Below are positions 1 through 10,541 of a stretch of DNA of 64,000 nt, piece after piece. Location of the stretch: positions 124,001 to 188,000 of the forward strand of contig JAJTTP010000003.1 in NCBI GenBank assembly GCA_023313575.1, read 5' to 3'. The notes beneath the pieces are model-generated. The model was given only the letters and a program-made list of their open reading frames with translations. It did not search any database and was not told where the DNA came from. Numbering within the stretch: the stretch's first letter is position 1; each line of letters starts with the position of its first letter. The DNA is from Eutypella sp. D-1. Its lineage: Eukaryota; Ascomycota; Sordariomycetes; Xylariales; Diatrypaceae. A program made the position numbers and the translations under genes.

Positions 1-553
1 GGCGGCCATCTCGATGTAAATTGTTTGGACCCGGTCGCTTCGTGATTGGGGTGGGGGGAGCGCACTTGGGAGCGAAAGTGGGCGGACAGGCGGGCTGATG
101 GTAGTGGGGAGAAATTGGACGAATAAAAACAGACTCAACAAGGGATGCCCTAAGTTACCCAAACAGTTGTCTACTTCAAGGCAAAAAAAGTATTGCGAGG
201 GTTACCTACCTAAGTAGGTAAGTGATACTATCTTCGTTCTTTCCTAGGTAAGGGGGAAAGGGGGGTTTGCTTCTTTCTTGTCGGGCGTCCCAAAGAAGTA
301 CATGTACGGACTTGGGCTGCTTGCTTTTTTTTGTCCAGTTAAATACGTCCAGTATAAGTGAATAGAAGGTTTTAAGAATTGAGCACGCAGGTTTGTCGCG
401 ATCTTATAGGCTAAAAACAAATGCAAGGCTCCCTTCTATATGCATCACTAGAGAACGTCCAGAGATGAATCATTTTATTTGGGGTATCAGATGCACTATG
501 GCAGTGCGCAAAAAAGAAAAGAAAGAGAAGAAAACAAGACAAAGGTTGTCCGA
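1..553. other. Intergenic, left edge of window
   Basis: No convincing gene. The only ORF of 60 residues (244-426, minus) has no recognisable composition or motif. A near-palindrome of TACCTA/TAGGTA units sits at 202-221, one of many such clusters in this window. The stretch just before 553 is presumably the 3' untranslated region of the minus-strand EFG1 gene, which ends at 554. Confidence 0.5.
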
Positions 554-1547
554 TTAGTCTTCCTCGAAGAACCCGCCGTCGCTGTCGCTATCATCGTCAC
601 CATTACCGCCACCATTCCCATTTGATGGCCCTGCCGCATACTGGGCGGCCCTCGGCTTCCTCTTCCCTTTACTCGGGAGGCTTCCCGCAGAATCTAACGT
701 GGATGCGCCGCCCTTCTTCATATTCTTAGGCCGGCTGAGTGCCGTCGCAAACGAATCCACAGGCTGTGGGCTACGAGCCTCCTTCTTCTCCCCCGGCTTC
801 CCTGTAGGCGTCCGCTCTCGGATCTCGGCCAGAGCCTTGTTACCACTTTTCGCGGCCTGCTCGATAACTTTCCACATGGGCGGCCTCTCTGACCTCAGAG
901 CCTTCGCCGCCGAACTCGCGTCTTCCGACTTCTCTCCCGGGCGCGCGACGGGGTATAGGCTGATGTACGGCTCCCGGTAGGGGAAATTCCGCGCGTATAT
1001 GCTGTCGATCTCGGCAGTGTGCAGGTCAGTCTTGAGCCTTCTGACTTCCTCTTCGTCCGTGGCGCTCTCGAGCTGTCTCCGGATCTGCTTCGCGAGTCGA
1101 TCCGCCTTTTTCCGCTCTAGTGGTGGATAGAATTGGTCAGAACTCTTTCGACACAAATAAATAAACAAACAAACAAACAAATGAACAGAAAGATGTATAT
1201 GACGACGTACCGAAGAAGCGGACCATGTGATACTTCTTAATCATAACCCTCCTTTGCTTATCCGCTTTGAGATCGATAATCTTCTGCTTGTGATGCGCCA
1301 GCTCCCTTTCCATATCATTCTGGACGTTCGCTGGTAGGTCCTTGCCGGAGTTAAAGAGCCTCTCAATTGCCCGCACTCTCTTCTTCAAAGAATTTATCCT
1401 CCCCTCCTGAATCTTGTTATTCGAACCATTTGCAGTCGCGGCGGTGTCTTGCTCTCCCCGGAGTTGTTTGCGATTCTGGCTTTTCCTCTTGCTGTTTGGC
1501 CTAGAGGCGTCGCCATCGACGTCGGAAAATTTTCGCTTTGAACTCAT
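554..1547 (-). CDS. EFG1: rRNA-processing protein EFG1
   Basis: Nucleolar protein needed for 18S rRNA maturation in yeast (family knowledge: Efg1 domain). Two exons, 1547-1211 and 1116-554, are joined across a 94-nt GTACGT...CTAG intron; the frame continues cleanly and gives 299 residues. The N-terminus (about 1-40) is basic with an NLS-like KRKSQNRKQ stretch. The middle is a charged coiled-coil region containing the family signature around MIKKYHMVRFFERKKADR, which spans the splice junction. The C-terminus is Lys-rich and then an acidic Asp/Ser tail. Start chosen at MSSKRKF, because the longer ORF only adds seven residues from the leader. The intron carries a (CAAA)n tract. The gene is divergent from SEA4. 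Confidence 0.88.
1156..1182. repeat. (AAAC)n microsatellite inside the EFG1 intron
   Basis: A run of AAAC/AAAT tetranucleotides lies within the single EFG1 intron, between the donor at 1210 and the acceptor at 1117. On the coding strand it reads as repeated TTTG. It is a simple repeat and does not change the coding frame. Confidence 0.7.
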
Positions 1548-2229
1548 TGTTGAATCAGCTATAGCCAAGGCTTTCTGAGCGTAGTTCGATATCCTAAGTT
1601 TCGTTATGTTGTTTGGAGATACGAAGGTGTCTACTCTAAGAATTGAATAAGTAAAGTCCAGGTAAGAATTGATACTTACTGCGTACTAGCTGCAGGTATG
1701 CTTCTACTGAGTTAGTTATCTTATCGGCATATCCAAGTACTTCGGTACGTCTAAAGTGGATCCCTAGGTAGCTACATACTATATGTACCTACCTGTAGGT
1801 ACCTGGGATATAACTCTACCTATGTAGGTAGGTCTGGATGGTCACCGAGGTCTGAATAACTTCACCAGATTTAACAGGATCAATTGATACTTAATTGTAG
1901 GATCTTTGATCCTAGCTCGCCTCGAGCAATCTTGAATAGACATCATCTTCCTTATATAACATAATACTGTACACTATGGAAACTTCATCGTAAAGACCCC
2001 AAGTTTCCTCGTGCCGATAAGGTTCAGGCTATCAACCGAGGGTGCAGTCGACTTTACCTAGTTATCTGATGACCTTCACGCAACCTTGGAAGAGTAATAG
2101 ACCAGAGCATCATCGTTTCGAGCCTAGAATCAAGGGGCTGGGTTAAAAGCTAGCATCTGTTAACTTCATCAATGCACATCCGCTCGCAGATTCATCTCAA
2201 GTCGCTTGCGATAAGCGACTCAGTTAACC
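1548..2229. promoter_or_regulatory. Divergent intergenic region EFG1 / SEA4
   Basis: This 682-bp gap separates two genes transcribed away from each other, so it must hold both promoters. It contains a dense group of TACCTA/TAGGTA units at about 1735-1835, including a stretch reading TAGGTACCTG. No canonical TATA box at a fixed distance could be assigned to either gene. No ORF is supported. Confidence 0.5.
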
Positions 2230-5200
2230 ATGGAAAGGCCTGAACCGGGCCTCATTAAATGGTCACCAAACTCGAAATTCAATAGTTTCATTCATATCAA
2301 CCTGACACATCGGATTGTACAGAAATACATACCGACGGGACACGCGCAGTCTGGCCGTTTTGACTTCACGAAAGCATCAAAGCATGAGGAATCACCCCCG
2401 CTTACCACTTATGACTGGTCACCTCGCTTTCCGGAGCTCGTCGCTCTCGGAACCGCTAACGGTGCCGTCAACCTCCTAAGGATTGACGATGACTCAAACG
2501 GGTACCATGAACGGAAGCCTAAGTTCGGCCGTATGTGCCAAGCCATAGCCTTCAATACGGAGACTCTGCTCGCCGTCGGCTACGAGCGCGTGAGGAATGA
2601 TCAATGCCTCCATGTCTGGGATGTTAACCGTTTCGAATCCCATCACCGCCAAAACTCTGGGCTGCCTAGAGATGACGCGAACCTTATGAAATCCGCCTAC
2701 AGACTTGAACCCGCCGTCTCCGTATCGAGCATTAAGTTCTTCGAAGATAACCCCATGACCGCCGTTCTTGGCCTCAAAAACCAAGGGATCCGCATCTATG
2801 ATCTGCGAGGTAAATAGTGTACGTCAGGAGCGCATGGAAAGTCCACGTTTGCTGACTTTGATCGTAGACCCCAATGGCACCGTTATAAACTTCCAGACGA
2901 AATGCAATAATAATTTGGCGATCGATTATGCGGACCAAAACTATTTCGCATCCTCATCGCTGGACCAGCCGAGCGTGTTGGTCTGGGATCGGCGGGCCAC
3001 CTCGAGGCCCTCGTGCTCCGCGTCGTACCTTGAGGCCGTGGACAACGAGGAACTTCCGTGGGGCGCCGGATTGAAGGTGGACCGAGCTACTGACGTGGAT
3101 CCGGTCCAGTTCAGTGACAGATACTCATTAATCCGTTCGCTTCGGTTTTGCCGGGACCATAGGGGATTGCTAGCTATCCTCTCTCGAACCGGCCAACTGA
3201 AGGTACTGGAGACGCAGAAGGTGTTCACGTCTGCTGAGGTCGAAGTTGAGAACAGTCCCGAGCTTCATAAAGTTAGGAGGTCATACGAGCTCGACTTGAC
3301 CTATCGCAGCCCCGGCCGGAAAGATGACAGAATCGTCTCATTTGACTGGGTGAACCTCCCTTCACCGGCCTTAGCACCTCGTGTGGTTGTTCTTAGAGCC
3401 AATGGCTGCTTCGACATTCTCGAGAAACCGTCGTATACGTCGCAACATGTATACAAAATGGTCCCTTGGCAGACACCTCATCGCGGTCTAGCAGGTGAGA
3501 AGACCCTATAATCATGTTATGGGCGAACTGACAGGTAATAAGAGGGTACTCGATATCACGGCTTGATGCAATTTGACGCGCAACAGCACGCAGAAATGAT
3601 GGGCTCTATGCTCATCGACAATGCTTTGGCAGACGCACCCCTGTTTGGTTTCAAGGAACCCCAACAAGAAATTAAGCTTATCATACAGGAAATCTTACAC
3701 TCTAGTCCTTCAGATGATGACCTTGTCTCGGATGCGGAAGCTTCTGACGTTGAAGTCGCGGACTTGTTTACGGATACTGCAACCACTGCAGAAAAGCTGC
3801 ACGGAATACGGAGGTACCTGAAAGAGAAGACTCAAGAAACACCATCACCTCCCAACGGTAACGAGTCGCGGTCAGAGATCGAGGAGATCAACGATTCACT
3901 CAAGGGGCTATCAGTCACGAGTACTGGGCAGGTATCCAATAGGCAGCTGCATGAGAAGCTTCTGGCTTTGACGCAGTGTGCCAAGGGCTTACCGAAAGAG
4001 GCACAGATGGTTCTCGACCATGTCATGCTGCTGAGGGCCAAGGAGCGTTACCTCTTCGACTGTGCGGTGAACAGGGAGGTCGTTTCTGATGACCCGTGGC
4101 TCCAGGACCTGTGGGACTGGATCGCCGGTTAGTTTTCCAATATCTCTCGCAAAGTAAGGGAACTAATTTTGCCCTAGGAGCTGAGGAAGCGGCAGCGGAT
4201 GGCGGAATGCTATCTTCAGGAGTTGATCTTAGCTACTTAGGAGTTTATGGCATATGGTTCAATGATCTAGGTAAGTATTTTTTTCTCTCTTCCTCTTCAT
4301 CTCCAAACTAAATCAATGAAAATTATATAGGACTAGGCGGAGCCGCAAGGCTAGCAGATGGAACAAACCCACCTGATGCTATTGCCTGGGAGCGGATCCT
4401 TCATACAATCAACAAGAAATCAGGACAGCCTGTCTACAGCGGCGTGGACACTAAAAAGTCTGCCCATAGGCAGGCTGCCATGCGTGTGTGCGGATGGGGT
4501 CGGTCTCGGGACATGGTCTTCCACAACCACGCGAAGATGGCGCCCTCGTCACGAGACTCTTCTTGGTATACCATGACAGCGGCCCACGCCCTGTTCGAAG
4601 GCGATTCGAACCAAGCTGTGCAGGTCCTGAAAAAGGGGGGTTCTAAGCACCCGGAACTTCTGTTCGTGTCGTTAGCCCTACAGTTGCTAGGCAGAGGCGA
4701 CATAGACGACGCGCAGGGGAAGCTTGACTTCGACGAGGCGGTCGCCTCCAAGACAGACCCCTACCTGCGCGCGATCTCGTCGCTTATCGCGACGAACGAC
4801 TGGGAGGTGATCGCAAATCAAGAGTCGCTGCCGCTGCGGGAGCGGACGTTCGTGGCGGTGCGGAACTTCGACGACGACCGGCTCGGCGAGTGGCTGGGGG
4901 AGCAGCTCGCGCGGGCGATCGAGACGGGCGACGTCGAGGGCATCGTACTTACGGGGATCACGGACCCCCTGGTGGACATCTTCGCGCGGTACGTCGAGAA
5001 GTTCCACGACATGCAGACGGCCACGCTGGTGCTCTCCCTCTGCGCGCCCCGCTACATCGACGACCACCGCTGCCGCGCCTGGCGTGACGCCTACCGCGCC
5101 TACCTGCAGCGCCACAAGGCCTTCTTCCAGCGCACCAAGTTCGAGGTCGAGAGCACCAAGCGCAGTAAGCTCGCCGGCATCCCCACCATCACGCCCCCTT

Positions 5201-5625
5201 CTAGGCAAATAGCCCTGCGCTGCGTCTACTGCGACGCCGAGTACGAACTATCGAAGATGACCGGGGCCGGGACCGGGGCTGGCGGTCAGGCACAGGGCCC
5301 GGAGCACAGGAACCCACTCATGGCGACCAACATCGGGGCGGGGGTGAGCTGTCCTAACTGCGGGCGCCACCTGCCGCGGTGTGTGGTGTGTCTTGAAGTC
5401 GTGGCGGTGCCGCGGTCGGACAGCGTCCGGGCTCGGGCCCCAAGCTTGCCTGGGAGCGGCGGCGGCGGGGTCGCCGCCCGGTTCCCCACGTTCTGCCTCA
5501 AGTGCGAACACGTCCTCCACCTCGACCACGCCCGCCAGTGGTTCTCCCGCCACGTCGAGTGCCCCGTCCCTGAGTGCCGCTGCCGCTGCGCGTTCCGTGC
5601 CAACCCTGAGCTGAACTACGTCTAG
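2230..5625 (+). CDS. SEA4: SEA complex WD40 protein Sea4 (Mios homologue)
   Basis: Subunit of the SEA/GATOR2 complex on the vacuole membrane, which regulates TORC1 in response to amino acids (family knowledge). Five exons give a continuous frame of 1059 residues: 2230-2809, 2868-3494, 3543-4127, 4178-4270 and 4331-5625. The N-terminal third has weak WD40 repeats (motifs such as LHVWDVNRF and VLVWDRRA). The centre is helical. The C-terminus carries a RING/zinc-ribbon-like module with paired cysteines: CVYCDAEY, CPNCGRHLPRCVVC, FCLKCEHVLHLDH and CPVPECRCRC. This is the Mio-type zinc-binding end. The second intron is only 48 nt; its acceptor was placed at 3542 because the earlier AG at 3534 leads to an in-frame stop. 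Confidence 0.87.
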
Positions 5626-6330
5626 CGTGACCAGGCTTCGCGGTCTCGTACACGTAGAGCGCCGAAGTGTCGATGAACCTTTGGCTGAGAGACCTCCCAT
5701 TAGTGTCGAAGGCTGACATTCGACCTAGAATACTGGATATCTCTTATCTTGAAATGTATCACTTTACGGCGACCTCTCTCACATTGCTATTCTGCGTCGC
5801 GAGGCTCGGTTTTACCTTCCGAGACTGCGGCCTGAGAGGGGATGAGATAGGATGGCATGTAAGCATCGGCAGTTAGTCAATAGCCAGACCTTTCTTTGAC
5901 GTGTATGAACTAAGTGAAGCCTTGTATCCTTCGAGTCACTCGCCTACGTATATATATCGTCGTAAATACAGCCGTGCAGAACCGGGTTAATGTTTCCCGC
6001 GGATTAACAAATGGGAAGAGGAGTCAGGAGTCGGGGGGCGGGCGTTCAAGCTGGCTCCACATGATCCCTTCGCCAAGGTCGAACAAACCTATGTTTATTT
6101 CGGTGCCCAAAAGACTTTCTCGAGTACCAGCAACTTTGTTTTATACCAAGCCAGTCGTGAATGCGAGCAGTTTATATCTTTTTACGGGTATACAACCACA
6201 AACTCAGAACTCGATGCGATTGTCCCGATCCTCTGGTTTTGCGGTGGAGGTCGAACGATTAATTAGAAATAAGGGGTTGCAACATGCCTGTAATGTAACC
6301 ATACACAGCTAACTACCTAGGTACATCAGT

Positions 6331-6364
6331 AATGCCCTCGTTTTATGCATAAAACGAGGGCATT
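6331..6364. repeat. Perfect 34-bp palindrome
   Basis: The arm AATGCCCTCGTTTTATG is followed immediately by its exact reverse complement, with no spacer and no mismatch. The centre is ATGCAT. As single strand it would form a stable hairpin. It sits 355 bp upstream of the AYR1-like start codon. It could be two abutting transposon ends, a protein-binding site, or a relic; sequence alone does not decide. Confidence 0.9.
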
Positions 6365-6436
6365 TTGGTAGAAAAAAAACCGACACAATAACCCTTCGTT
6401 TCACTCCGGTACTTCGTACCTCCATAAACCGAGAGC

Positions 6437-6545
6437 ATAGATGGGATAGAATAGATGGGATCAATAGGATAGGCTGCGATAGGCTGCAAGGGATAGACTG
6501 CAAGGGAGAGGCTGTAAGGGATAGATGGATAAATAGTAGGATAGG
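6437..6545. repeat. Degenerate GGGATAGA / GGCTGCAA tandem repeats
   Basis: Short units such as ATAGATGGGAT, GATAGGCTGC and GGCTGCAAGGGATAGA recur with variation across about 110 bp. The tract lies directly upstream of the AYR1-like promoter region. It looks like a decayed minisatellite. Confidence 0.55.
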
Positions 6546-6718
6546 TACTAGTTAAAGTACGCAGCCATGCTTGTCTATCTGCCTCCATGTGTAACAAACC
6601 TCTTGCATACATCAATCCTTCAGCAAGTTTCTCTTCCATCCCAAGGTCATTCTTTCCAATTTTACATCCCAAAATATTATATTCCTGATCGACTCTGTGG
6701 GTACTCAACTTCCCTACA

Positions 6719-7674
6719 ATGTCTTCCAAGGAGACTGTCCTCATTACCGGTTGCAGCGACGGCGGAATTGGCTCGGCTCTGGCTGTGCTATTCCAACAGC
6801 GTGGATATCATGTTTTCGCCACAGCTCGTGATGTCTCAAAGATGTCCAGGCTTAATGGCCTTCCATATGTAACGCCACTCACGCTTGACGTGGTTGAGCC
6901 CGCACATATTAAGGCTGCCGTTGAAGCCGTCACGGAGCACACGGGTGGGACCTTGAACTACTTCATCAGCAATGCAGGTCGCAACCATTTCATGCCCATT
7001 CTCGATGAGAACCTAGAGACGGTTAGGAGTCTATTCGAGATCAACTTCATTGCTCCAATTGCCCTTACTCAAGCCTTCGCCCCCCTGCTCATCAAAGCCA
7101 AGGGTATGGCAGTCTATGTGACCTCAATCTCTGGATACTTGAACATCCCATATATGGGTAAGTGCCTTGGTTACCTCTCCCCGTCCACCGCGCCACTTGC
7201 CGCTGACAACAAGACGAAAGGGACATATTCGGCATCTAAACGGTCGACTGAAATTGTAGCTGACACCTTGCGTCTCGAATTGGCTCCGTTTGGTGTTGGT
7301 GTGCTTGAAGTTGTCACCGGCGGGGTCCAGACGAATGGCCAGACATCCTTTGGCGACTTCCAGCTCCCAGCGCAGTCTCTCTACAAGGGGATTGAAGACG
7401 TCATTGCCAGTAGAGCTCAGGGCAATGACGATTTGGTCAGGATGGACCCGATGGAGTACGCTGGAGCCGTCGTCAATGAGATCACGAATCGCACCACAGG
7501 CCGTTTCTGGTTTGGCAACAATGCCGAGTCGGTGAAGATGAGCACAACCGCAGCTTCCGTTCCACAATCTGCTATGGTGAGTCACAGTCTGATATATCAT
7601 CTTAAGCACGCTAAACCGAACTGTAGGACTCGGGAGCTGTCATGGGGACTGGGCTGGATGCACTGGGTAAATAA
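6719..7674 (+). CDS. AYR1: AYR1-like short-chain dehydrogenase (1-acyl-DHAP reductase)
   Basis: Probable NADPH-dependent 1-acyldihydroxyacetone-phosphate reductase of the ER or lipid droplets, acting in phosphatidate synthesis (family inference). The SDR hallmarks are visible: cofactor loop TGCSDGGIG (residues 10-18), SNAG, catalytic Ser in VTSISG (S136 or S138) and YSASK (Y149, K153). Exons are 6719-7157, 7221-7576 and 7627-7674, giving 280 residues. The last intron (GTGAGT...TGTAG) is needed to reach the ending TGLDALGK, typical of fungal Ayr1 proteins; reading through it gives an unrelated tail. The first intron (63 nt, with a CTGAC branch site) keeps frame and has no stop, so retention would add 21 residues between the catalytic Ser and Tyr. 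Confidence 0.82.
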
Positions 7675-8197
7675 TCTGGATTTGGGAGACGTTGGGAAGG
7701 TAGTGGCGGGGTAAGCTCTGCTAAGTTCCTCAGGATTGATCACAGCAAGCCAAGTCCTGGGGCTAGTCTCCCTGTCAAGGGAGAAGACGTGTTTCTGGTT
7801 TTGAACAAGTCATCCTAGATTAGGGTCATGTGTAGAACATTATTAACGGACCATCCTAAGGGCTGTGGTCCAGGCGGGAGTAAAGAATGTTGTATTTTCT
7901 TAAGTTCAAAACAGTCCAATTGGGACCGGCTGCGATTGTCCTTAGCTGCACCGCATAGCGTTTTACTAATTGACTGCATTATACATAAGCCCGAACGGAG
8001 TGTGTTGAATGCTTCAACGACCATCATGTAGTTATGCCTCTATTTTATCAAGTGTGTTAAATCAAAGTATTCGGAAAATTTTAAGGTTGAAATGACCACC
8101 CCACATTATCATAATTATAGCTTTAGGAAAAGGGTCAATTTTAGCGGTTAGCTTCGTACTTTTTTTCTTTGGTAAAAGAAGCAGTTGCTGCCGTTTA
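7675..8197. other. Convergent intergenic region
   Basis: This 523-bp gap lies between the 3' ends of the AYR1-like gene (plus) and the Ser/Thr-rich gene (minus). It is AT-rich after 8030 and shows no supported ORF or RNA gene. It presumably holds both 3' untranslated regions. Confidence 0.5.
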
Positions 8198-10126
8198 TTA
8201 TATAGCGGCGCTCCATAGCGGCGCGGCTAGGTGGCCGCTGCTGAGGCCGCGGCCGGGCGTGTCGAAGTCACCGCGGGCGGCCGTGTCGGCCCGGAGCTCA
8301 CGGCCCATCCGCTCGACCCACTCGTCCTCGGCCGCCGCGGCGTCCCGCTCGATCTGCGCCATGGTCTCCAGCTCCGCCAGCATGCCATCCACGAGGGTGC
8401 CACAGCCCCGCAGTATCCTCGCCAGGGACGGGCGGTCCCGCCGGTTATATCCGCCATCCTCACCCTCATCCTCATCCTCATCTTCTGCTTCCTCGTGGTC
8501 ATCGTCGTGGTGTCTCGGCTCTTCTTCCTCGGCATCATCGTCGTCGCCGTATTCGTCATCGGGGACGTCGCCGAGCTCGCGCAGAGCCCTGCCCCACCCC
8601 TCGAGTCGCCGCGTCAGGCCCGCGCATTCCGCCCTCCACCCGCCGTCGTCCAAGTCACTCAGGAACATGACGGCGTCGTCACCGCCGACATCGGCGCCGC
8701 GCCGCTGCGCCGCCAACACCTTCGCCGCCCTCCCCACCCAGGCCTCGAAGGCGCGCACCGTGCGCGCATACCGCCCGTCGCTATCACCGTCGCCGTCGGG
8801 GTCGCCCAGTCCCCAGACACCGTCCAAGATCTCGTCAAGCACGCGGATCTTCTCGTCGAGGACACCCATGTCGTCGGCGGTCGCGCCCGGCCTCCGCGAG
8901 GCGTAGGGGGAAGAGGAGGCAGCCCAATGTAGCAGGGAGGCAGCGTTCCTGCGCTCAGCGCGGTCGCGCTCGGCGGCGGCGGCGTCAGCGTCGTGAGCGC
9001 GTAGGGCGGCGAAGCGGCCGCCGAGGCTGCGGCGGGCGGAGGCGCGCCACTCGGCGTCGACGGCGGGGGCGTCGCGGCGCAGCAGCGCCAGCTGCAGGAG
9101 CTCGGTCTGCAAGCGCGCGGTCTCCGCCGACAGCGCCACGTTCGCCGGCAGCTTCGACGGCGACGGCGGCGCCAGGTACGTTGACGTCAGCGGCTTTGGC
9201 CCCTGCCCCTTCGCGGGGCTGTAGTGCTGTTGGTGCGTGCTGAAGACCGGGCGGTGCGCTTGGGCTTGCGGCTGCGGTGGCGGTTGCGGCTGCTGCGAGT
9301 ATCCCCCGCCGGCCCCGTGTGCGTTATTCGATGTGGATACTGTAGATGCGGATATCGTCGACCCGGCCACGCTGCCCTGCGACTGTGACTGCGAACGCGC
9401 GCGGAGCGTCTGGGCTCGCGTTTGCGGTTTGTTGGGGATCGTCGTCGATGTAATTGTGGTAGATGCCGTCGGCGTCGTGTTCCTATTTTCATTGGTGTTG
9501 CCACTGCTATTACTGCCGCTATTGTTGTTGTTGCCGTTGCTGGCCATAGCGGGTGGGATTTGGGTAGATGTAGGCCGCAGCGTGGTGGCTGAATTCAGGT
9601 TCGTCACACTTGATTTCGCGCGGCCGTGGACTGTCTGTCGTGGCCTGGATGTGGTCGGCGCGGATGGGAGGTTAGACGACGTAGTTGTCCGTACTGAGTT
9701 GCTTGTCGTGCCCGTCGACGTCGTAGATACGGTGGTCGCCACGGATGCCTGCCGCGCTCTCCCGAAAGGCCTCCCTGTCGCCGAAGTTGTAGTACCTCCA
9801 GCAGTGGCATTTTCAACGCTCGTTGTTGGACTGGCCCTTCGACCAGCCACACTTCCCCTACCCGTATATAAATTCGAGAGCGGCGGCCTGCTCCCGCTAC
9901 TGGTGGTGGTCGACGTGCTCGTGGCCCGGTTCCTGCCGGTGACCGTGCCGGAGGGAGCAGAAGTCGAGGCAGTAGACGAGACAGTAGATGAACGCGCCAG
10001 AGGCTTTATGGGAAGCCTACTCGGCGAGGTGTTCCTCTGTTCATTGCTACTCCTGGTGTTGGTGGTTGTGCTGGTGCTGGGTTGACGGATAGATCGAGTG
10101 CGATTGGGCCCGCCTGACGTGGACAT
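8198..10126 (-). CDS. Ser/Thr-rich hypothetical protein with acidic C-terminal region
   Basis: Single-exon ORF of 642 residues, not recognised. The first half (about 1-300) is a low-complexity Ser/Thr/Arg/Asn-rich region with a basic charge, probably disordered. From about residue 325 a helical, Ala/Leu/Arg-rich region begins (LSAETARLQTELLQLALL) and continues with YASRR, ILDGVWGLGD and AFEAWVGRAAKVL. It is followed by an acidic stretch (Asp/Glu/His) near 530-560 and a final helix containing LARILRGCGTLVDGMLAELE. The conserved-looking part is therefore the C-terminal half. The high GC content leaves long open frames on the opposite strand; these are shadows. I do not assign a function. A cytoskeletal adaptor is possible from composition only. 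Confidence 0.75.
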   Translation of the reverse strand: MSTSGGPNRTRSIRQPSTSTTTNTRSSNEQRNTSPSRLPIKPLARSSTVSSTASTSAPSGTVTGRNRATSTSTTTSSGSRPPLSNLYTGRGSVAGRRASPTTSVENATAGGTTTSATGRPFGRARQASVATTVSTTSTGTTSNSVRTTTSSNLPSAPTTSRPRQTVHGRAKSSVTNLNSATTLRPTSTQIPPAMASNGNNNNSGSNSSGNTNENRNTTPTASTTITSTTIPNKPQTRAQTLRARSQSQSQGSVAGSTISASTVSTSNNAHGAGGGYSQQPQPPPQPQAQAHRPVFSTHQQHYSPAKGQGPKPLTSTYLAPPSPSKLPANVALSAETARLQTELLQLALLRRDAPAVDAEWRASARRSLGGRFAALRAHDADAAAAERDRAERRNAASLLHWAASSSPYASRRPGATADDMGVLDEKIRVLDEILDGVWGLGDPDGDGDSDGRYARTVRAFEAWVGRAAKVLAAQRRGADVGGDDAVMFLSDLDDGGWRAECAGLTRRLEGWGRALRELGDVPDDEYGDDDDAEEEEPRHHDDDHEEAEDEDEDEGEDGGYNRRDRPSLARILRGCGTLVDGMLAELETMAQIERDAAAAEDEWVERMGRELRADTAARGDFDTPGRGLSSGHLAAPLWSAAI

Positions 10127-10541
10127 GATGTGGGTTGGAAGGAAGGGAAGGGGGAATTTCCAAGTATATTCTTTGTCTCTGACCTAGCTCTATATATATG
10201 ATATGTCAAGTATCATATATATGAGGTGCATTGGGTACTTATGATGCAGCTTTGGAAAAGGCCCGGGGTTGATGATGTTTTTGGTTATTCGATGTTTACT
10301 TTCAAGCTTGCTACGTAGGTACCTATAATTGGTGGTACGTACAGCTACCTAGGTACCTACCCAGTGGATTCGCTCACCTGGGCATGTACCGAAAAGCCTA
10401 AATAAGGCTCACGGGTACCTGAATAGCTGATAAGCTTAAAGTACACAGGGATCCCTCGCCTTACCGCCCAGCCCTACTTCCTATGTCGGTACCACGTAGC
10501 GTAGTAGCCTCCACTTTTCAGGTATACTACACACTACCTAA
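10127..10541. other. Promoter-side intergenic of the Ser/Thr-rich gene
   Basis: No ORF is supported. Two stretches of TACCTAGGTA-type motifs occur, one perfect at 10346-10355 with flanking GTACCTAC. The TATATATATGATAT stretch at about 10190-10225 lies upstream of the minus-strand start at 10126 and could belong to its core promoter. Confidence 0.45.

Larger units (their letters stand above)
5626..6718. other. Intergenic between SEA4 and AYR1-like gene
   Basis: No gene is supported. ORFs at 5667-5876 and 5914-6312 lack motifs and have non-coding composition. The region holds a perfect TACCTAGGTA palindrome at 6314-6323, a 34-bp perfect palindrome at 6331-6364, and a degenerate repeat tract at about 6437-6545. 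The last 150 bp before 6719 should include the promoter of the reductase gene. Confidence 0.5.

Noticed and set aside
4687..5208. 173-codon minus-strand ORF
   Set aside because: Shadow of the last SEA4 exon.
5667..6312. ORFs downstream of SEA4
   Set aside because: No motif, no splice continuity with SEA4, which ends with a complete zinc module and stop at 5625.
9237..10085. 282-codon plus-strand ORF, and 8169-8932 ORFs on the same strand
   Set aside because: Antisense to the Ser/Thr-rich gene; Val/Leu-rich mirror translation caused by high GC.
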